A stretch of 19,326 nucleotides of DNA from Bacteroidia bacterium (GCA_025358395.1 JANYJT010000171.1:1-19326), one strand, 5' to 3'. Shown: positions 1 to 7,591, counted from the stretch's first letter. Made by a program: numbers and translations. Notes: generated from the letters alone by a model not told the origin.

Positions 1-1194
1 TACCGGATGAAGATGCAGGAAGTTGGACTGACACCCCATGATATACAAGGTGTGGATGATATAAAGAAACTTCCATTTACCACCAAGAATGATTTACGGG
101 ACAACTATCCTTTCGGCCTTTTTACTGTTCCAATGAGCGAAATTGTCAGACTTCATGCCTCCTCCGGCACAACCGGAAAACCAACGGTAGTAGGATATAC
201 ACGCAAGGACATACAAATGTGGTCTGAGGTTGTGACGAGGTCCCTGTGCATGGCAGGTGTGCATCGCAATGACATCGTACAGATTGCCTATGGCTATGGC
301 CTTTTCACCGGAGGGCTCGGACTTCATTATGGCACTGAGAACCTTGGCGCATCAGTGATCCCGATTTCAGGGGGGAATACCACCAAGCAGATTCAGCTGA
401 TGGAGGATTTTGGAAGTTCGGTGCTTTGTTGCACCCCCTCTTATGCCCTAAATATTGCAGAGGTAATGAATGAGGTGGGAGTTGAACCATCTAAGCTGAA
501 GCTAAGAGTTGGGATCTTTGGGGCAGAACCCTGGACCGAAGCCATGCGAAAGGAGATCGAAGCAAAACTTGGCATCAAGGCCATCGATATTTATGGACTA
601 AGTGAAATTGTTGGTCCGGGCGTTTCCTGCGAATGCGAGGAACAATGCGGAATGCACATTAATGAAGATCACTTTTTACCCGAAATCATCAATCCTGAGA
701 CGCTTGGTCCGGTAGCTGAGGGTGAAATCGGAGAACTTGTCTTTACTACCATCACCAAAGAAGGAATGCCTTTAATCCGCTACCGAACAAGAGATCTGAC
801 AAGACTCATTTATGATCGATGCGACTGCGGAAGAACCCTTGTCAGAATGGTGAAATGCAAAGGGCGCAGTGATGACATGCTCATTATCAGGGGTGTCAAT
901 GTATTCCCTTCGCAAATTGAGACTGTCCTTTTGCAGATGAGCGAAGTAGAACCTCATTATTTGCTCATCATTGAGCGCGAAGGTACCCTGGATTCTGTGA
1001 CGCTCATGGTGGAAGTTCAGGAACAATTTTTCTCTGATGAAGTCAGAAAACTACAGGATCTCAGAGTTAAAATTACGCGGCAACTTGAAAGTTTGCTGGG
1101 AATCTCTGTCAATGTTAAACTTGTAGAGCCAAAAACCATTGAACGTACTGCCGGCAAAGCGCAGCGGGTGATAGACAAACGAAAGCTTGTATAA
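1..1194 (+). CDS. paaK: Phenylacetate-CoA ligase (AMP-forming), 5'-truncated by the window edge
   Basis: The enzyme activates phenylacetate or a related aryl acid to its CoA thioester, with ATP going to AMP and PPi, in the cytoplasm. The reading frame is open from base 1 (Y-R-M-K-M...), so the ATG at 7 is internal. The family is about 430 residues and roughly the first 35 are missing here. Adenylate-forming motifs, numbered from that internal Met: P-loop SSGTTGKP at 52-59, [10 protein letters not shown] near 198, the RYRTRD hinge region near 260, a CDCGRTL segment, and a C-terminal [10 protein letters not shown] that carries the expected catalytic lysine. The next gene is a double-ACT protein, a common partner of PaaK-type ligases. 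Family assignment is firm. The exact substrate (phenylacetate, indoleacetate or 4-hydroxyphenylacetate) is not visible in the sequence. Confidence 0.93.
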   Translation, partial: YRMKMQEVGLTPHDIQGVDDIKKLPFTTKNDLRDNYPFGLFTVPMSEIVRLHASSGTTGKPTVVGYTRKDIQMWSEVVTRSLCMAGVHRNDIVQIAYGYGLFTGGLGLHYGTENLGASVIPISGGNTTKQIQLMEDFGSSVLCCTPSYALNIAEVMNEVGVEPSKLKLRVGIFGAEPWTEAMRKEIEAKLGIKAIDIYGLSEIVGPGVSCECEEQCGMHINEDHFLPEIINPETLGPVAEGEIGELVFTTITKEGMPLIRYRTRDLTRLIYDRCDCGRTLVRMVKCKGRSDDMLIIRGVNVFPSQIETVLLQMSEVEPHYLLIIEREGTLDSVTLMVEVQEQFFSDEVRKLQDLRVKITRQLESLLGISVNVKLVEPKTIERTAGKAQRVIDKRKLV

Positions 1195-1198
1195 AAGG

Positions 1199-1320
1199 AG
1201 ACATGAAATATAAGACATAAGACATGAGTTACCGGAAACCACAATCGAGCTTTTAACAAATTAAGAAAAAGCTCATCCCATCTCTGATATCTCATGTCTT
1301 ATTTCTCATGTCTAATATCT
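1199..1320 (+). repeat. Nested inverted repeat with heptad direct repeats after paaK
   Basis: The 140-bp gap between paaK and the ACT gene holds no gene but is highly structured. The heptamer TAAGACA occurs twice in tandem at 1211-1224. ATAAGACATGAG (1217-1228) is perfectly complementary to CTCATGTCTTAT (1291-1302), and weaker pairing continues outward. The right arm repeats CTCATGTCT with a 14-bp period (1291 and 1305). Inside the loop, GAGCTTTT (1247-1254) pairs perfectly with AAAAGCTC (1267-1274) around a 12-nt loop. The whole could fold as a hairpin within a hairpin. It may act as an mRNA 3'-end or processing element, but there is no clear T run to make it a standard intrinsic terminator. 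Confidence 0.7.
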
Positions 1321-1334
1321 AATAAATCTATATC

Positions 1335-1760
1335 ATGATTATCAAACAACTCTCCGTCTTTTTGGAAAATAAATCAGGCAGATTACATGAAGTTTCTGAA
1401 CTACTTGGTCAGGAAGGAATCAACATGTCTGCCTTCTCTGTAGCAGATACTTCCGAATTTGGAATTCTACGGTTGATCGTATCGGATCACGAGAAAGCCT
1501 TCAAGGTACTTAGGGAAAACTCATTTTCGGTTAGTCTGACCGATGTCGTATGTCTCAGTTGTCCCAATCAACCGGGGGCAATGGCCAAAGCCCTTCGAAT
1601 TTTATCAGAGAATGAGGTCTCAATTGAATATTTATATGCCTTTTCGGTAGGTGAATCTGCAAATGTGGTTATAAAACCTGACCATCTTGACAAGTGCATA
1701 ACCGTTCTGAAACAGCACAGTATGGCGTTGATTAAGGCCAGCGATCTATACAGGATTTAA
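1335..1760 (+). CDS. Tandem ACT-domain amino-acid-binding protein
   Basis: A 141-residue protein made of two ACT domains, roughly residues 3-70 and 71-141. The first opens with KQLSVFLENKSGRLHEVSELL and the second with SCPNQPGAMAKALRILSEN, both the usual strand-helix start with the ligand-proximal N/Q-x-P/S-G turn. ACT domains bind amino acids and regulate enzymes or transporters. Double-ACT proteins of this size are often encoded beside phenylacetate-CoA ligases and are thought to sense an aromatic or branched-chain amino acid. It lies 140 bp after paaK and is followed by a small ORF and prephenate dehydratase, which suits a regulatory role in aromatic amino-acid metabolism. No catalytic domain is present. 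The ligand cannot be read from the sequence. Confidence 0.88.
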   Translation: MIIKQLSVFLENKSGRLHEVSELLGQEGINMSAFSVADTSEFGILRLIVSDHEKAFKVLRENSFSVSLTDVVCLSCPNQPGAMAKALRILSENEVSIEYLYAFSVGESANVVIKPDHLDKCITVLKQHSMALIKASDLYRI

Positions 1761-1761
1761 A

Positions 1762-1863
1762 ATGAGGATAGACTTTGTTGATATTTTTTTTACCTTGCGT
1801 ACCTGTTTCTACTGTGATATACCGATGATCCGGGAAATCGCTGATTCGATAAAAATATTATGA
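1762..1863 (+). CDS. Possible 33-codon Phe-rich ORF upstream of and overlapping pheA
   Basis: An ORF of 33 codons begins with ATG one base after the ACT gene's TAA and ends in TGA overlapping the pheA start codon (ATGA at 1860-1863). The translation begins MRIDFVDIFFTLRTCFYC and has four Phe and one Tyr among its first 17 residues. It fills the whole gap between two genes with tight junctions at both ends, which favours translational coupling or a leader peptide. It could equally be chance: an ORF of this length is not rare at this base composition. I do not see a strong terminator/antiterminator pair after it, so classical attenuation is not shown. Confidence 0.35.
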   Translation: MRIDFVDIFFTLRTCFYCDIPMIREIADSIKIL

Positions 1864-2690
1864 AAAAAATTTCAATACAGGGAATAAAAGGTTGTTTTCA
1901 CGAAGATGCCGCCTTAAAATATTTTGGAGAGGAGGCAGAAATTATCGAATGCCGGACTTTTCGTAAAGTTTGCGAAATGCTTGACCGTGATGAGGTTGAT
2001 TGTTCTGTGATGGCCATCGAAAATTCGATTGCAGGAAGTTTGCTGGAAAACTATGCATTGCTTCGCGATTTTCATCTGAGGATCATCGGTGAAATATACC
2101 TGCACATTGAGATGAACCTCATGATCTATCCCGGAACCAAACCGGGAAATATTCGGGAAATACATTCTCACCCCATCGCTTTGAAGCAATGCGCCGAATA
2201 CATCGACCGAAGATTCGGTGGTGAAATCACACTTCGCGAAAAAAGCGATACTGCCGGGGCGGCCAAGGAACTGTCGGACGAGAAATACAACTATGTCGCC
2301 GCGATTGGCAACCAAAGATCAGCCAAAATCTATGGGTTGGATATCATCGACCGGGGCATCGAAACGAACAAACGCAATTACACCCGTTTCCTGATACTTG
2401 CCAAACATTCATTGCCAAATATACAAGCTGACAAGGCTTCACTTTCCTTCAAATGCGGTCACTATTACGGTGCCCTTGCCAAAGTACTGACAATCTTTGC
2501 CGAACATCGCATTAACCTCACCAAGATTCAATCGATTCCTGTTCTTGGTAAACCAAACGAATATTCGTTCCATGTCGACATAGAATTTGACACGGTCGAT
2601 GATTACGAAAGAGCCATCCACCAGGTACTGAAAAATGTATCCAGTCTGGCGATACTTGGCGAATACAAAAAAGCTGATATCAACGCTTAA
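1860..2690 (+). CDS. pheA: Prephenate dehydratase with C-terminal ACT domain
   Basis: It converts prephenate to phenylpyruvate, with loss of water and CO2, for phenylalanine synthesis. The 276-residue length matches the monofunctional enzyme without a chorismate mutase domain. Catalytic-domain motifs: AIENSIAGS at 52-60, SHPIAL at 103-108, DTAGAAK near 130, and NYTRF at 173-177, which carries the conserved catalytic Thr. The ACT domain (about 195-270) has GALAKVL near 204 and IQSIP at 223-227, where many bacterial enzymes have the Phe-binding ESRP motif. From memory, QS-x-P variants are common in Bacteroidetes, so this is not damage. The start at 1860 overlaps a possible upstream ORF by four bases. 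Only 11 bp separate it from the flavodoxin gene, so the two are probably co-transcribed. Confidence 0.93.
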   Translation: MKKISIQGIKGCFHEDAALKYFGEEAEIIECRTFRKVCEMLDRDEVDCSVMAIENSIAGSLLENYALLRDFHLRIIGEIYLHIEMNLMIYPGTKPGNIREIHSHPIALKQCAEYIDRRFGGEITLREKSDTAGAAKELSDEKYNYVAAIGNQRSAKIYGLDIIDRGIETNKRNYTRFLILAKHSLPNIQADKASLSFKCGHYYGALAKVLTIFAEHRINLTKIQSIPVLGKPNEYSFHVDIEFDTVDDYERAIHQVLKNVSSLAILGEYKKADINA

Positions 2691-2701
2691 AAAATAATAC
2701 C

Positions 2702-3220
2702 ATGGAAAAAATAGCCATCTTCTTCGGACCTTTGAATGGGTCTGTTCATCGGGTAGCCAAATTGGTTGCAGAAAAAATTGGCCCTGAAATAGTCGATCTA
2801 ATTCACATCGGCTCAGCCTCAACAAGTGATCTGGAAAAATATTCAAAAATAATTTTTGGAATTTCCACCATTGGGAAGGACACCTGGCAACAGAAGTTCG
2901 ACAACAATGACTGGTCGAAGTTTTTCCCTGCTGTCTCTTCGTTTAATTTCAGCGGAAAAAGAGTGGCCATCTTTGGTTTGGGCGACCACATCACCTATGC
3001 GTATCACTTTGTCGATGCAATGGGGCTTTTGGGCAGATTAATCAAGAATCAGGGAGGCGAAATATTTGGAAAAGTAAGTACCGATGGTTATATTTTTCAG
3101 GATTCTGACGCGATTCTGGATGGCATGTTTGTCGGATTGCCTGTCGATGAAGACTTTGAACCTGAACTTACTGAAGGACGGGTATCGGCATGGGTCAACG
3201 CACTTATGAAGGAATTCTGA
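2702..3220 (+). CDS. Long-chain flavodoxin-like protein with a divergent phosphate loop
   Basis: A 172-residue flavodoxin, normally a low-potential FMN electron carrier. Fold landmarks are clear: the first strand MEKIAIFFG, a GISTIGKDTW loop (residues about 54-63) where the isoalloxazine-stacking aromatic is expected, VAIFGLGDHITYAYHFVDAMGLL near 90-112, and DGYIF...FVGLPVDEDFEPELTEGR near the C-terminus, as in FldA-type long-chain flavodoxins. The FMN phosphate loop, normally T-x-T-G-x-T, reads GPLNGSVHRVA here, so all three hydroxyl side chains at the Thr positions are replaced. It sits between pheA and an aminotransferase and just upstream of a ferredoxin-dependent oxidoreductase, so it could carry electrons for that enzyme. 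That link is inference. Confidence 0.85.
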   Translation: MEKIAIFFGPLNGSVHRVAKLVAEKIGPEIVDLIHIGSASTSDLEKYSKIIFGISTIGKDTWQQKFDNNDWSKFFPAVSSFNFSGKRVAIFGLGDHITYAYHFVDAMGLLGRLIKNQGGEIFGKVSTDGYIFQDSDAILDGMFVGLPVDEDFEPELTEGRVSAWVNALMKEF

Positions 3221-4554
3221 TGATGAAAAGTACTCCCGTACCTGCATCCGTCGTTGATGAGAAAATTGAGGCACTCGAGGTCGAAGAGATCGGGAATGCC
3301 TCCATCAGGGAGATTGTACAACTGGTCAGCAGCATCGAAGCGGCCACCGGAATAAAATACATCAGGATGGAGATGGGGATACCCGGACTACCTCCTTCAA
3401 AAGTGGGCATTGAAGCGGAAATAGAGGCGCTTCGTAACGGTGTTGCCTCAAAATATCCACAGATTGACGGTATCCCTGCGCTGAAAAAGGAGGCTTCCCG
3501 GTTCATTAAGTCATTTATGAACATTGAGGTAAGACCTGAAGGATGCATACCTACAGTCGGATCCATGGAAGGTAGCTATGCTGCTTTCCTTGTTACGGCT
3601 GTCCGCGATAAAGAGAAGGATACTGCACTTTTTATCGATCCGGGTTTCCCAGTGCAAAAACAGCAGATGATGGTGATGAACCAGAAGTATCTCTCTTTCG
3701 ATGTCTTTGATTTTAGAGGAGAGAAACTTAGAGATAAACTGGAATCCTATCTTTCCAAAGGGAATATCTGTAACATTATCTATTCAAATCCCAACAACCC
3801 ATCATGGATCTGCCTGACAGACGATGAGCTGAAAATCATTGGTGAACTTGCGACTAAATATGATGTCGTTGTGATTGAGGATCTTGCCTATTTTGCCATG
3901 GACTTCCGGCAGGATTTGTCAAAACCCGGGGTACCGCCTTACCAACCTACCGTGGCGCGATACACCGGAAATTGGGTGATGATGATATCAAGCTCAAAAG
4001 TCTTCTCCTATGCCGGACAAAGGATCGGAGTTTTGATCATTTCCGACCTTTTGTATCACAGGCATTCTCAAAATCTGAGTGACCGGCTACATGTTCACGG
4101 TTTTGGCAATGCCATCGTCCACAGGGTACTTTACGCGATGACTTCAGGAACATCCCATTCTGCACAATTTGCACTGGCTGCGATGTTCAGGCATGCCAAC
4201 GACGGAACTTATGATTTCATTGGTGAAGTGAAGGAATATGGGGAAAAAGCCAGGATTATGAAACAACTTTTTCTCTCCAATGGTTTCGAAATTGTTTATG
4301 CGACAGATATTGATCAGCCCGTTGGCGATGGCTTCTATTTTACCATCTGCTATCCGGGTATGGATGAAGCCAAACTGCTTTATAACCTCCTGATTTATGG
4401 CATCAGTGCCATCTCATTGGGCAATACCGGGAGCTCAAAACAGGGACTGAGGGCTTGCGTCTCCAATGTGCGTCGTGATCAATTCGAAGATCTCGAAACC
4501 AGATTGAATCAGTTTCATCGCGATTTTTCAGTCGACTTACAAATTAAAAGTTAA
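3220..4554 (+). CDS. PLP-dependent class I aminotransferase
   Basis: A fold-type I PLP enzyme that transfers amino groups between amino acids and 2-oxo acids. The frame is open back to an ATG at 3190, inside the flavodoxin gene. I prefer the ATG at 3220, which overlaps the flavodoxin TGA (TGATGATG) and gives about 444 residues; 3223 is equally possible. Landmarks are GIPGLPPSKVGIEAE and KYPQIDGIPALKKEA near the N-terminus, YSNPNNPSW, a VIEDLAYFAMDF segment that supplies the Asp near the PLP nitrogen, and SSSKVFSYAGQRIG with the Schiff-base lysine at about residue 260. The operon position after pheA suggests a role with phenylpyruvate or another aromatic or branched 2-oxo acid, but substrate cannot be assigned from sequence. 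Confidence 0.9.
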   Translation: MMKSTPVPASVVDEKIEALEVEEIGNASIREIVQLVSSIEAATGIKYIRMEMGIPGLPPSKVGIEAEIEALRNGVASKYPQIDGIPALKKEASRFIKSFMNIEVRPEGCIPTVGSMEGSYAAFLVTAVRDKEKDTALFIDPGFPVQKQQMMVMNQKYLSFDVFDFRGEKLRDKLESYLSKGNICNIIYSNPNNPSWICLTDDELKIIGELATKYDVVVIEDLAYFAMDFRQDLSKPGVPPYQPTVARYTGNWVMMISSSKVFSYAGQRIGVLIISDLLYHRHSQNLSDRLHVHGFGNAIVHRVLYAMTSGTSHSAQFALAAMFRHANDGTYDFIGEVKEYGEKARIMKQLFLSNGFEIVYATDIDQPVGDGFYFTICYPGMDEAKLLYNLLIYGISAISLGNTGSSKQGLRACVSNVRRDQFEDLETRLNQFHRDFSVDLQIKS

Positions 4555-4655
4555 AGTGGTCGTTTTTTGAAAATATGTAAGATAACGGTAACAGGACAAA
4601 AGTCATAACTGGCATCATTCCCTATACCGAAATTTGAATTAAAATAACGAACAAA

Positions 4656-4883
4656 ATGGCTAAAGTCATAGGAGCAGTAGTTGTTGACTCAGAAGTTTGC
4701 AAAGGTTGTAACCTTTGTGTCGTCTCTTGTCCAACCAAAACTTTGGGGCTCAACCGCGACGTTAACAGCAAAGGATATCACTATTCTTACATGGAAAATC
4801 CCGAATCCTGTATCGGATGTTCAAACTGCTCTTCAGTTTGTCCGGATAGTTGTATCACAGTTTACAGATTAAAAGTTGAATAG
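4656..4883 (+). CDS. 2-oxoacid:ferredoxin oxidoreductase, ferredoxin (delta) subunit
   Basis: A 75-residue protein with two cysteine motifs, CKGCNLCVVSCP near residue 15 and CIGCSNCSSVCP near residue 52, each of the form CxxCxxCxxxCP, so it should bind two [4Fe-4S] clusters. As the delta subunit it moves electrons from the thiamine-diphosphate centre of the beta subunit to external ferredoxin or flavodoxin. The 101 bp upstream separate it from the aminotransferase. Only 24 bp separate it from the alpha subunit. The order delta-alpha-beta-gamma is that of VOR/KOR-type enzymes. Confidence 0.93.
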   Translation: MAKVIGAVVVDSEVCKGCNLCVVSCPTKTLGLNRDVNSKGYHYSYMENPESCIGCSNCSSVCPDSCITVYRLKVE

Positions 4884-4907
4884 GTTAATCAATTAAAAAA
4901 TCCAAAT

Positions 4908-5993
4908 ATGGGTGAATTAAGATTGATGAAAGGAAACGAAGTGATTGCTGAAGCGGCCATCAGGTGTGGTTGTGATGGTTACTTCGGTTATCCGATCACC
5001 CCGCAGTCGGAAGTGATGGAATCGCTGATGTCGCTGCGCCCATGGGAAACGACCGGAATGGTGGTCTTACAAGCCGAAAGCGAGATTGCCTCCATTCACA
5101 TGGTGTATGGTGCGGCAGGTTGCGGCAAAAGGGTCATGACCTCTTCCTCGAGTCCGGGCATCAGCCTCATGGCAGAGGGGATCTCCTATATTGCAGGCTC
5201 AGAATTGCCTTGCGTGATTGTCAATGTGCAACGCGGTGGACCAGGCCTTGGAACCATTCAGCCCTCGCAGGCCGATTACAACCAGGCCACAAAAGGTGGA
5301 GGCCATGGCGATTATTCGCTGCTGGTGCTGGCGCCGGCATCGGTTCAGGAGATGAACGATTTTGTCGGCCTCGGTTTTGAACTAGCCTTTAAATATAGGA
5401 ATCCTGTTATGATCCTGGCAGATGGAGTGATTGGTCAGATGATGGAAAAGGTAGAATTAATGGATCAGCAGCCCAGATGGACCGATAAACAATTGAAGGA
5501 AATCACCGGAAGTTGGGCCACGCTGGGCAAAACCAAAGACAGGCAAAAACATGTGATCACCTCCCTCGAAATGGACTCTCACATCATGGAGGAGAACAAT
5601 CTGCGACTGCAAGCCAAGTACCTTCGGATGAAGGAGGAGGATGTCAGGTTTGAAACCATTGATTGTGATGATGCTGATTTTGTCATCGTGGCATTTGGGT
5701 GTGCTGCACGTATTTGCCAGAAAACAGTTCAGCTTGCCAGGGCGAAGGGACAAAATGTCGGACTTTTGAGACCAATCACCCTCTTCCCTTTCCCGGAAAA
5801 AGTGATTGCTGAAATGGCAACCCGGATAAAAGGGTTTCTGACTGTAGAATTTAATGCGGGACAGATGGTCAACGATGTTCGTCTGGCGGCCAACGGAAAG
5901 ACCAGGGTCGAATATTTTGGCCGCATGGGTGGCATTCTTCCATCCCCGGATGAGGTTGAGAAGGCATTGTACCAAAAATTGATAGGAGGTTAA
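4908..5993 (+). CDS. vorB: 2-oxoacid:ferredoxin oxidoreductase, alpha subunit (VorB type)
   Basis: A 361-residue subunit carrying the pyrimidine-binding and transketolase C-terminal-type domains of a 2-oxoacid:ferredoxin oxidoreductase. Motifs include GYPITPQSE at 27-35, the YGAAGCGKRVMTSSSSPGISL segment (about 67-87), and RGGPGLGTIQPSQADY from 109. The C-terminal domain (about 230-360) includes FGCAAR and the EFNAGQMVNDVR segment. The family interconverts branched-chain or other 2-oxo acids plus CoA with acyl-CoA, CO2 and reduced ferredoxin. The protein most resembles those labelled 3-methyl-2-oxobutanoate dehydrogenase subunit VorB, but the true substrate could be 2-oxoglutarate, branched 2-oxo acids or phenylpyruvate. 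It is tightly linked to beta, with 3 bp between them. Confidence 0.93.
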   Translation: MGELRLMKGNEVIAEAAIRCGCDGYFGYPITPQSEVMESLMSLRPWETTGMVVLQAESEIASIHMVYGAAGCGKRVMTSSSSPGISLMAEGISYIAGSELPCVIVNVQRGGPGLGTIQPSQADYNQATKGGGHGDYSLLVLAPASVQEMNDFVGLGFELAFKYRNPVMILADGVIGQMMEKVELMDQQPRWTDKQLKEITGSWATLGKTKDRQKHVITSLEMDSHIMEENNLRLQAKYLRMKEEDVRFETIDCDDADFVIVAFGCAARICQKTVQLARAKGQNVGLLRPITLFPFPEKVIAEMATRIKGFLTVEFNAGQMVNDVRLAANGKTRVEYFGRMGGILPSPDEVEKALYQKLIGG

Positions 5994-5996
5994 ATC

Positions 5997-6809
5997 ATGT
6001 CTGAAGTAGCTGAAAGACTTAAAAATATTATCAAACCGGAAAACCTGGTCTACGGTAAATCGCCTGTTCTGAACAATGTTACGATGCACTATTGTCCGGG
6101 CTGCAGTCACGGAGTGGTACATAAACTCATCGCTGAAGTATTGGATGAATTGGGCCTTCAGGATAAGACTATCGGGGTATCCCCGGTAGGGTGTGCCGTT
6201 TTTGCGTACAATTACATCGATATCGACTGGTCTGAAGCCGCTCATGGAAGGGCACCAGCAGTGGCAACCGGAATAAAAAGAGTCATGCCCGAAAAAACCG
6301 TCTTCACCTACCAGGGTGATGGCGATCTCGCCGCCATTGGAACTGCCGAAACCTTGCATGCAGTCAACCGGGGCGAAAACATCGTCATGATTTTCATCAA
6401 CAATGCCATTTACGGGATGACCGGTGGACAAATGGCCCCGACAACATTGTTGGGACAGGTAACTTCCACAACGCCTTACGGTCGGAATGTCGATCTCAAT
6501 GGTTATCCTTTAAAAATCACCGAATTAATTGCCCAACTGCCGGGAGCAGCCTATGTGACCAGGCAAAGTGTCCATACAGCCGGAGCTGTGAGGAGAGCCA
6601 GAAAAGCCATCAAGAAAGCTTTCGAGCTTTCACAAAAAAATATCGGCACCTGCTTCGTCGAAGTCGTTTCTACATGCAATTCAGGATGGAAACTTACTCC
6701 GGTAGAATCCAACGACTGGATGGTTAAACACATGTTTCCTTTATTCCCTTTGGGCGATTTGAAAGATGGTGTAAAGGCCGATACGGGACCATATGAGACT
6801 CAAGGCTAA
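5997..6809 (+). CDS. 2-oxoacid:ferredoxin oxidoreductase, beta subunit (ThDP-binding)
   Basis: A 270-residue thiamine-diphosphate subunit. HYCPGCSHG at 31-39 and the Cys in PVGCAVF at about 66 are expected cluster or structural cysteines. The ThDP/Mg motif begins at GDGDLAAIG (107-115) and ends at INNAIYGMTGGQ (134-145). The C-terminal part includes CNSGWKLTP near 229. It holds the active site where the 2-oxo acid is decarboxylated. The TAA stop (6807-6809) lies inside the first unit of a heptamer array, and the last residues (Q-G) are written by the start of that array, so the present C-terminus may have been set by repeat growth or insertion. In many relatives the gamma gene follows closely; here it is 227 bp away. 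Confidence 0.93.
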   Translation: MSEVAERLKNIIKPENLVYGKSPVLNNVTMHYCPGCSHGVVHKLIAEVLDELGLQDKTIGVSPVGCAVFAYNYIDIDWSEAAHGRAPAVATGIKRVMPEKTVFTYQGDGDLAAIGTAETLHAVNRGENIVMIFINNAIYGMTGGQMAPTTLLGQVTSTTPYGRNVDLNGYPLKITELIAQLPGAAYVTRQSVHTAGAVRRARKAIKKAFELSQKNIGTCFVEVVSTCNSGWKLTPVESNDWMVKHMFPLFPLGDLKDGVKADTGPYETQG

Positions 6810-6867
6810 AGGCTAAAGACTAAAGTCTAAAGGCTAAAGGCTAAAGGCTAAAGGCTAAAGGCTAAAG
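6802..6867 (+). repeat. Heptamer tandem array AAGGCTA, nine units plus three bases
   Basis: Starting at 6802, nine 7-bp units follow without interruption. Units 1, 2 and 5 to 9 are AAGGCTA; units 3 and 4 are AAGACTA and AAGTCTA. They are followed by AAG. The beta-subunit stop codon is formed at the junction of units 1 and 2. Because TAA recurs every 7 bp (6807, 6814, 6821), stops fall in all three frames within 17 bp. The array is complementary to four units of TAGCCTT type at 6967-6994. Confidence 0.97.
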
Positions 6868-6892
6868 TAAGGGACTCCGTTAATTTGTGTTT

Positions 6893-6934
6893 TGAGAGTT
6901 GAGTACTGAAAGTTGAGAGTGGAGAGTGGAGAAA
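6893..6934 (+). repeat. Second, unrelated heptamer array, consensus TGAGAGT
   Basis: Between the AAGGCTA arms, six units stay in exact 7-bp register: TGAGAGT, TGAGTAC, TGAAAGT, TGAGAGT, GGAGAGT, GGAGAAA. The unit sequence differs from the flanking array but the period is the same. Directly after it, GAAGAAA (6936-6942) is complementary to TTTCTTC (6956-6962), a small stem. No gene is visible here. Confidence 0.8.
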
Positions 6935-6966
6935 GGAAGAAATAAAGATCGGTGCTTTCTTCACTT

Positions 6967-6994
6967 TAGCCTTTAACCTTTAGCCTTTAGCCTT
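6967..6994 (+). repeat. Complementary heptamer arm TAGCCTT x4
   Basis: Four 7-bp units, TAGCCTT, TAACCTT, TAGCCTT, TAGCCTT, form the reverse complement of the array at 6802-6867. Together they can make a long stem closing a loop of about 100 nt between the beta and gamma subunit genes. The stem can slide in steps of 7 because the left arm has nine units and the right has four. Confidence 0.95.
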
Positions 6995-7036
6995 CTTTAA
7001 GAATTGGGTTCATTATTTGATTAATATTTCAAAAGT

Positions 7037-7591
7037 ATGACTGAAGAAATTATTATAGCGGGTTTTGGTGGACAAGGTGTTCTCTCGATGGGAAAGATCC
7101 TTGCATATTCCGGAGTGATGCAGGACCAGGAAGTTGCCTGGTTTCCCTCTTACGGTCCCGAAATGAGAGGAGGAACAGCCAATGTAACAGTTATCCTGAG
7201 TGACGACCGGATCAGCTCCCCCGTTTTGCACGAATTCGACACGGCCATTATTCTCAACCAGCAATCCATGACCAAATTTGAGAAGATGGTCAAACCGGGT
7301 GGAACGTTGCTCTACGATCCCAATGGTGTTGTCAAGCATCCGTCCAGAAAAGACATCAATATCTACAAAGTTGAAGGTGCTAGATTGGCTGTTGAAATGG
7401 GTAATCCGCTCACCTTCAATATGATTGTATTGGGAGCCTTCCTGCAGGCAAAGCCCGTTATAAAATTAGAAAATGTCAAAAAAGGTCTTGAGAAATCCTT
7501 GCCTGAAAGACATCACAAACTGATACCGCTCAATCTGAAAGCGATCGAGGTGGGACAGGCAAATCTGGAAATTGTTCATAAAATAGGATAA
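7037..7591 (+). CDS. 2-oxoacid:ferredoxin oxidoreductase, gamma subunit
   Basis: A 184-residue gamma subunit of the VOR/KOR/IOR class. The N-terminus reads IIIAGFGGQGVLSMGKIL, with the glycine-rich turn at residues 9-14 that helps bind CoA, followed by WFPSYGPEMRGGTANVTV near 35-52, the family signature. It completes the delta-alpha-beta-gamma set, so the holoenzyme should be functional if the gene is expressed despite the 227-bp repeat-filled gap upstream. The stop codon lies in the left arm of the terminator that follows, so the last codons (H-K-I-G) are part of the hairpin. I saw no convincing promoter just upstream, so expression probably depends on read-through of the repeat structure. 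Confidence 0.93.
   Translation: MTEEIIIAGFGGQGVLSMGKILAYSGVMQDQEVAWFPSYGPEMRGGTANVTVILSDDRISSPVLHEFDTAIILNQQSMTKFEKMVKPGGTLLYDPNGVVKHPSRKDINIYKVEGARLAVEMGNPLTFNMIVLGAFLQAKPVIKLENVKKGLEKSLPERHHKLIPLNLKAIEVGQANLEIVHKIG

Noticed and set aside
1774..1800. Possible promoter (TTTG then TACCTTGC) before pheA
   Set aside because: The spacing is about 13 bp and the -7 box is imperfect, so it does not reach the standard met by the promoter at 16615-16645.
3190..3219. Aminotransferase start at 3190 inside the flavodoxin gene
   Set aside because: The ten added residues look unrelated to the family, and the ATG at 3220 overlaps the flavodoxin stop as expected for coupled genes.
5457..6431. A 324-codon open frame on the minus strand across the alpha and beta subunit genes
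   Set aside because: It lies antisense to two well-supported conserved genes, its translation shows no recognisable domain, and it is explained by codon bias of the real genes.
6802..6994. Repeat cluster considered as a CRISPR array
   Set aside because: The units are 7 bp and contiguous, with no spacers of 30 bp or so and no cas genes nearby.
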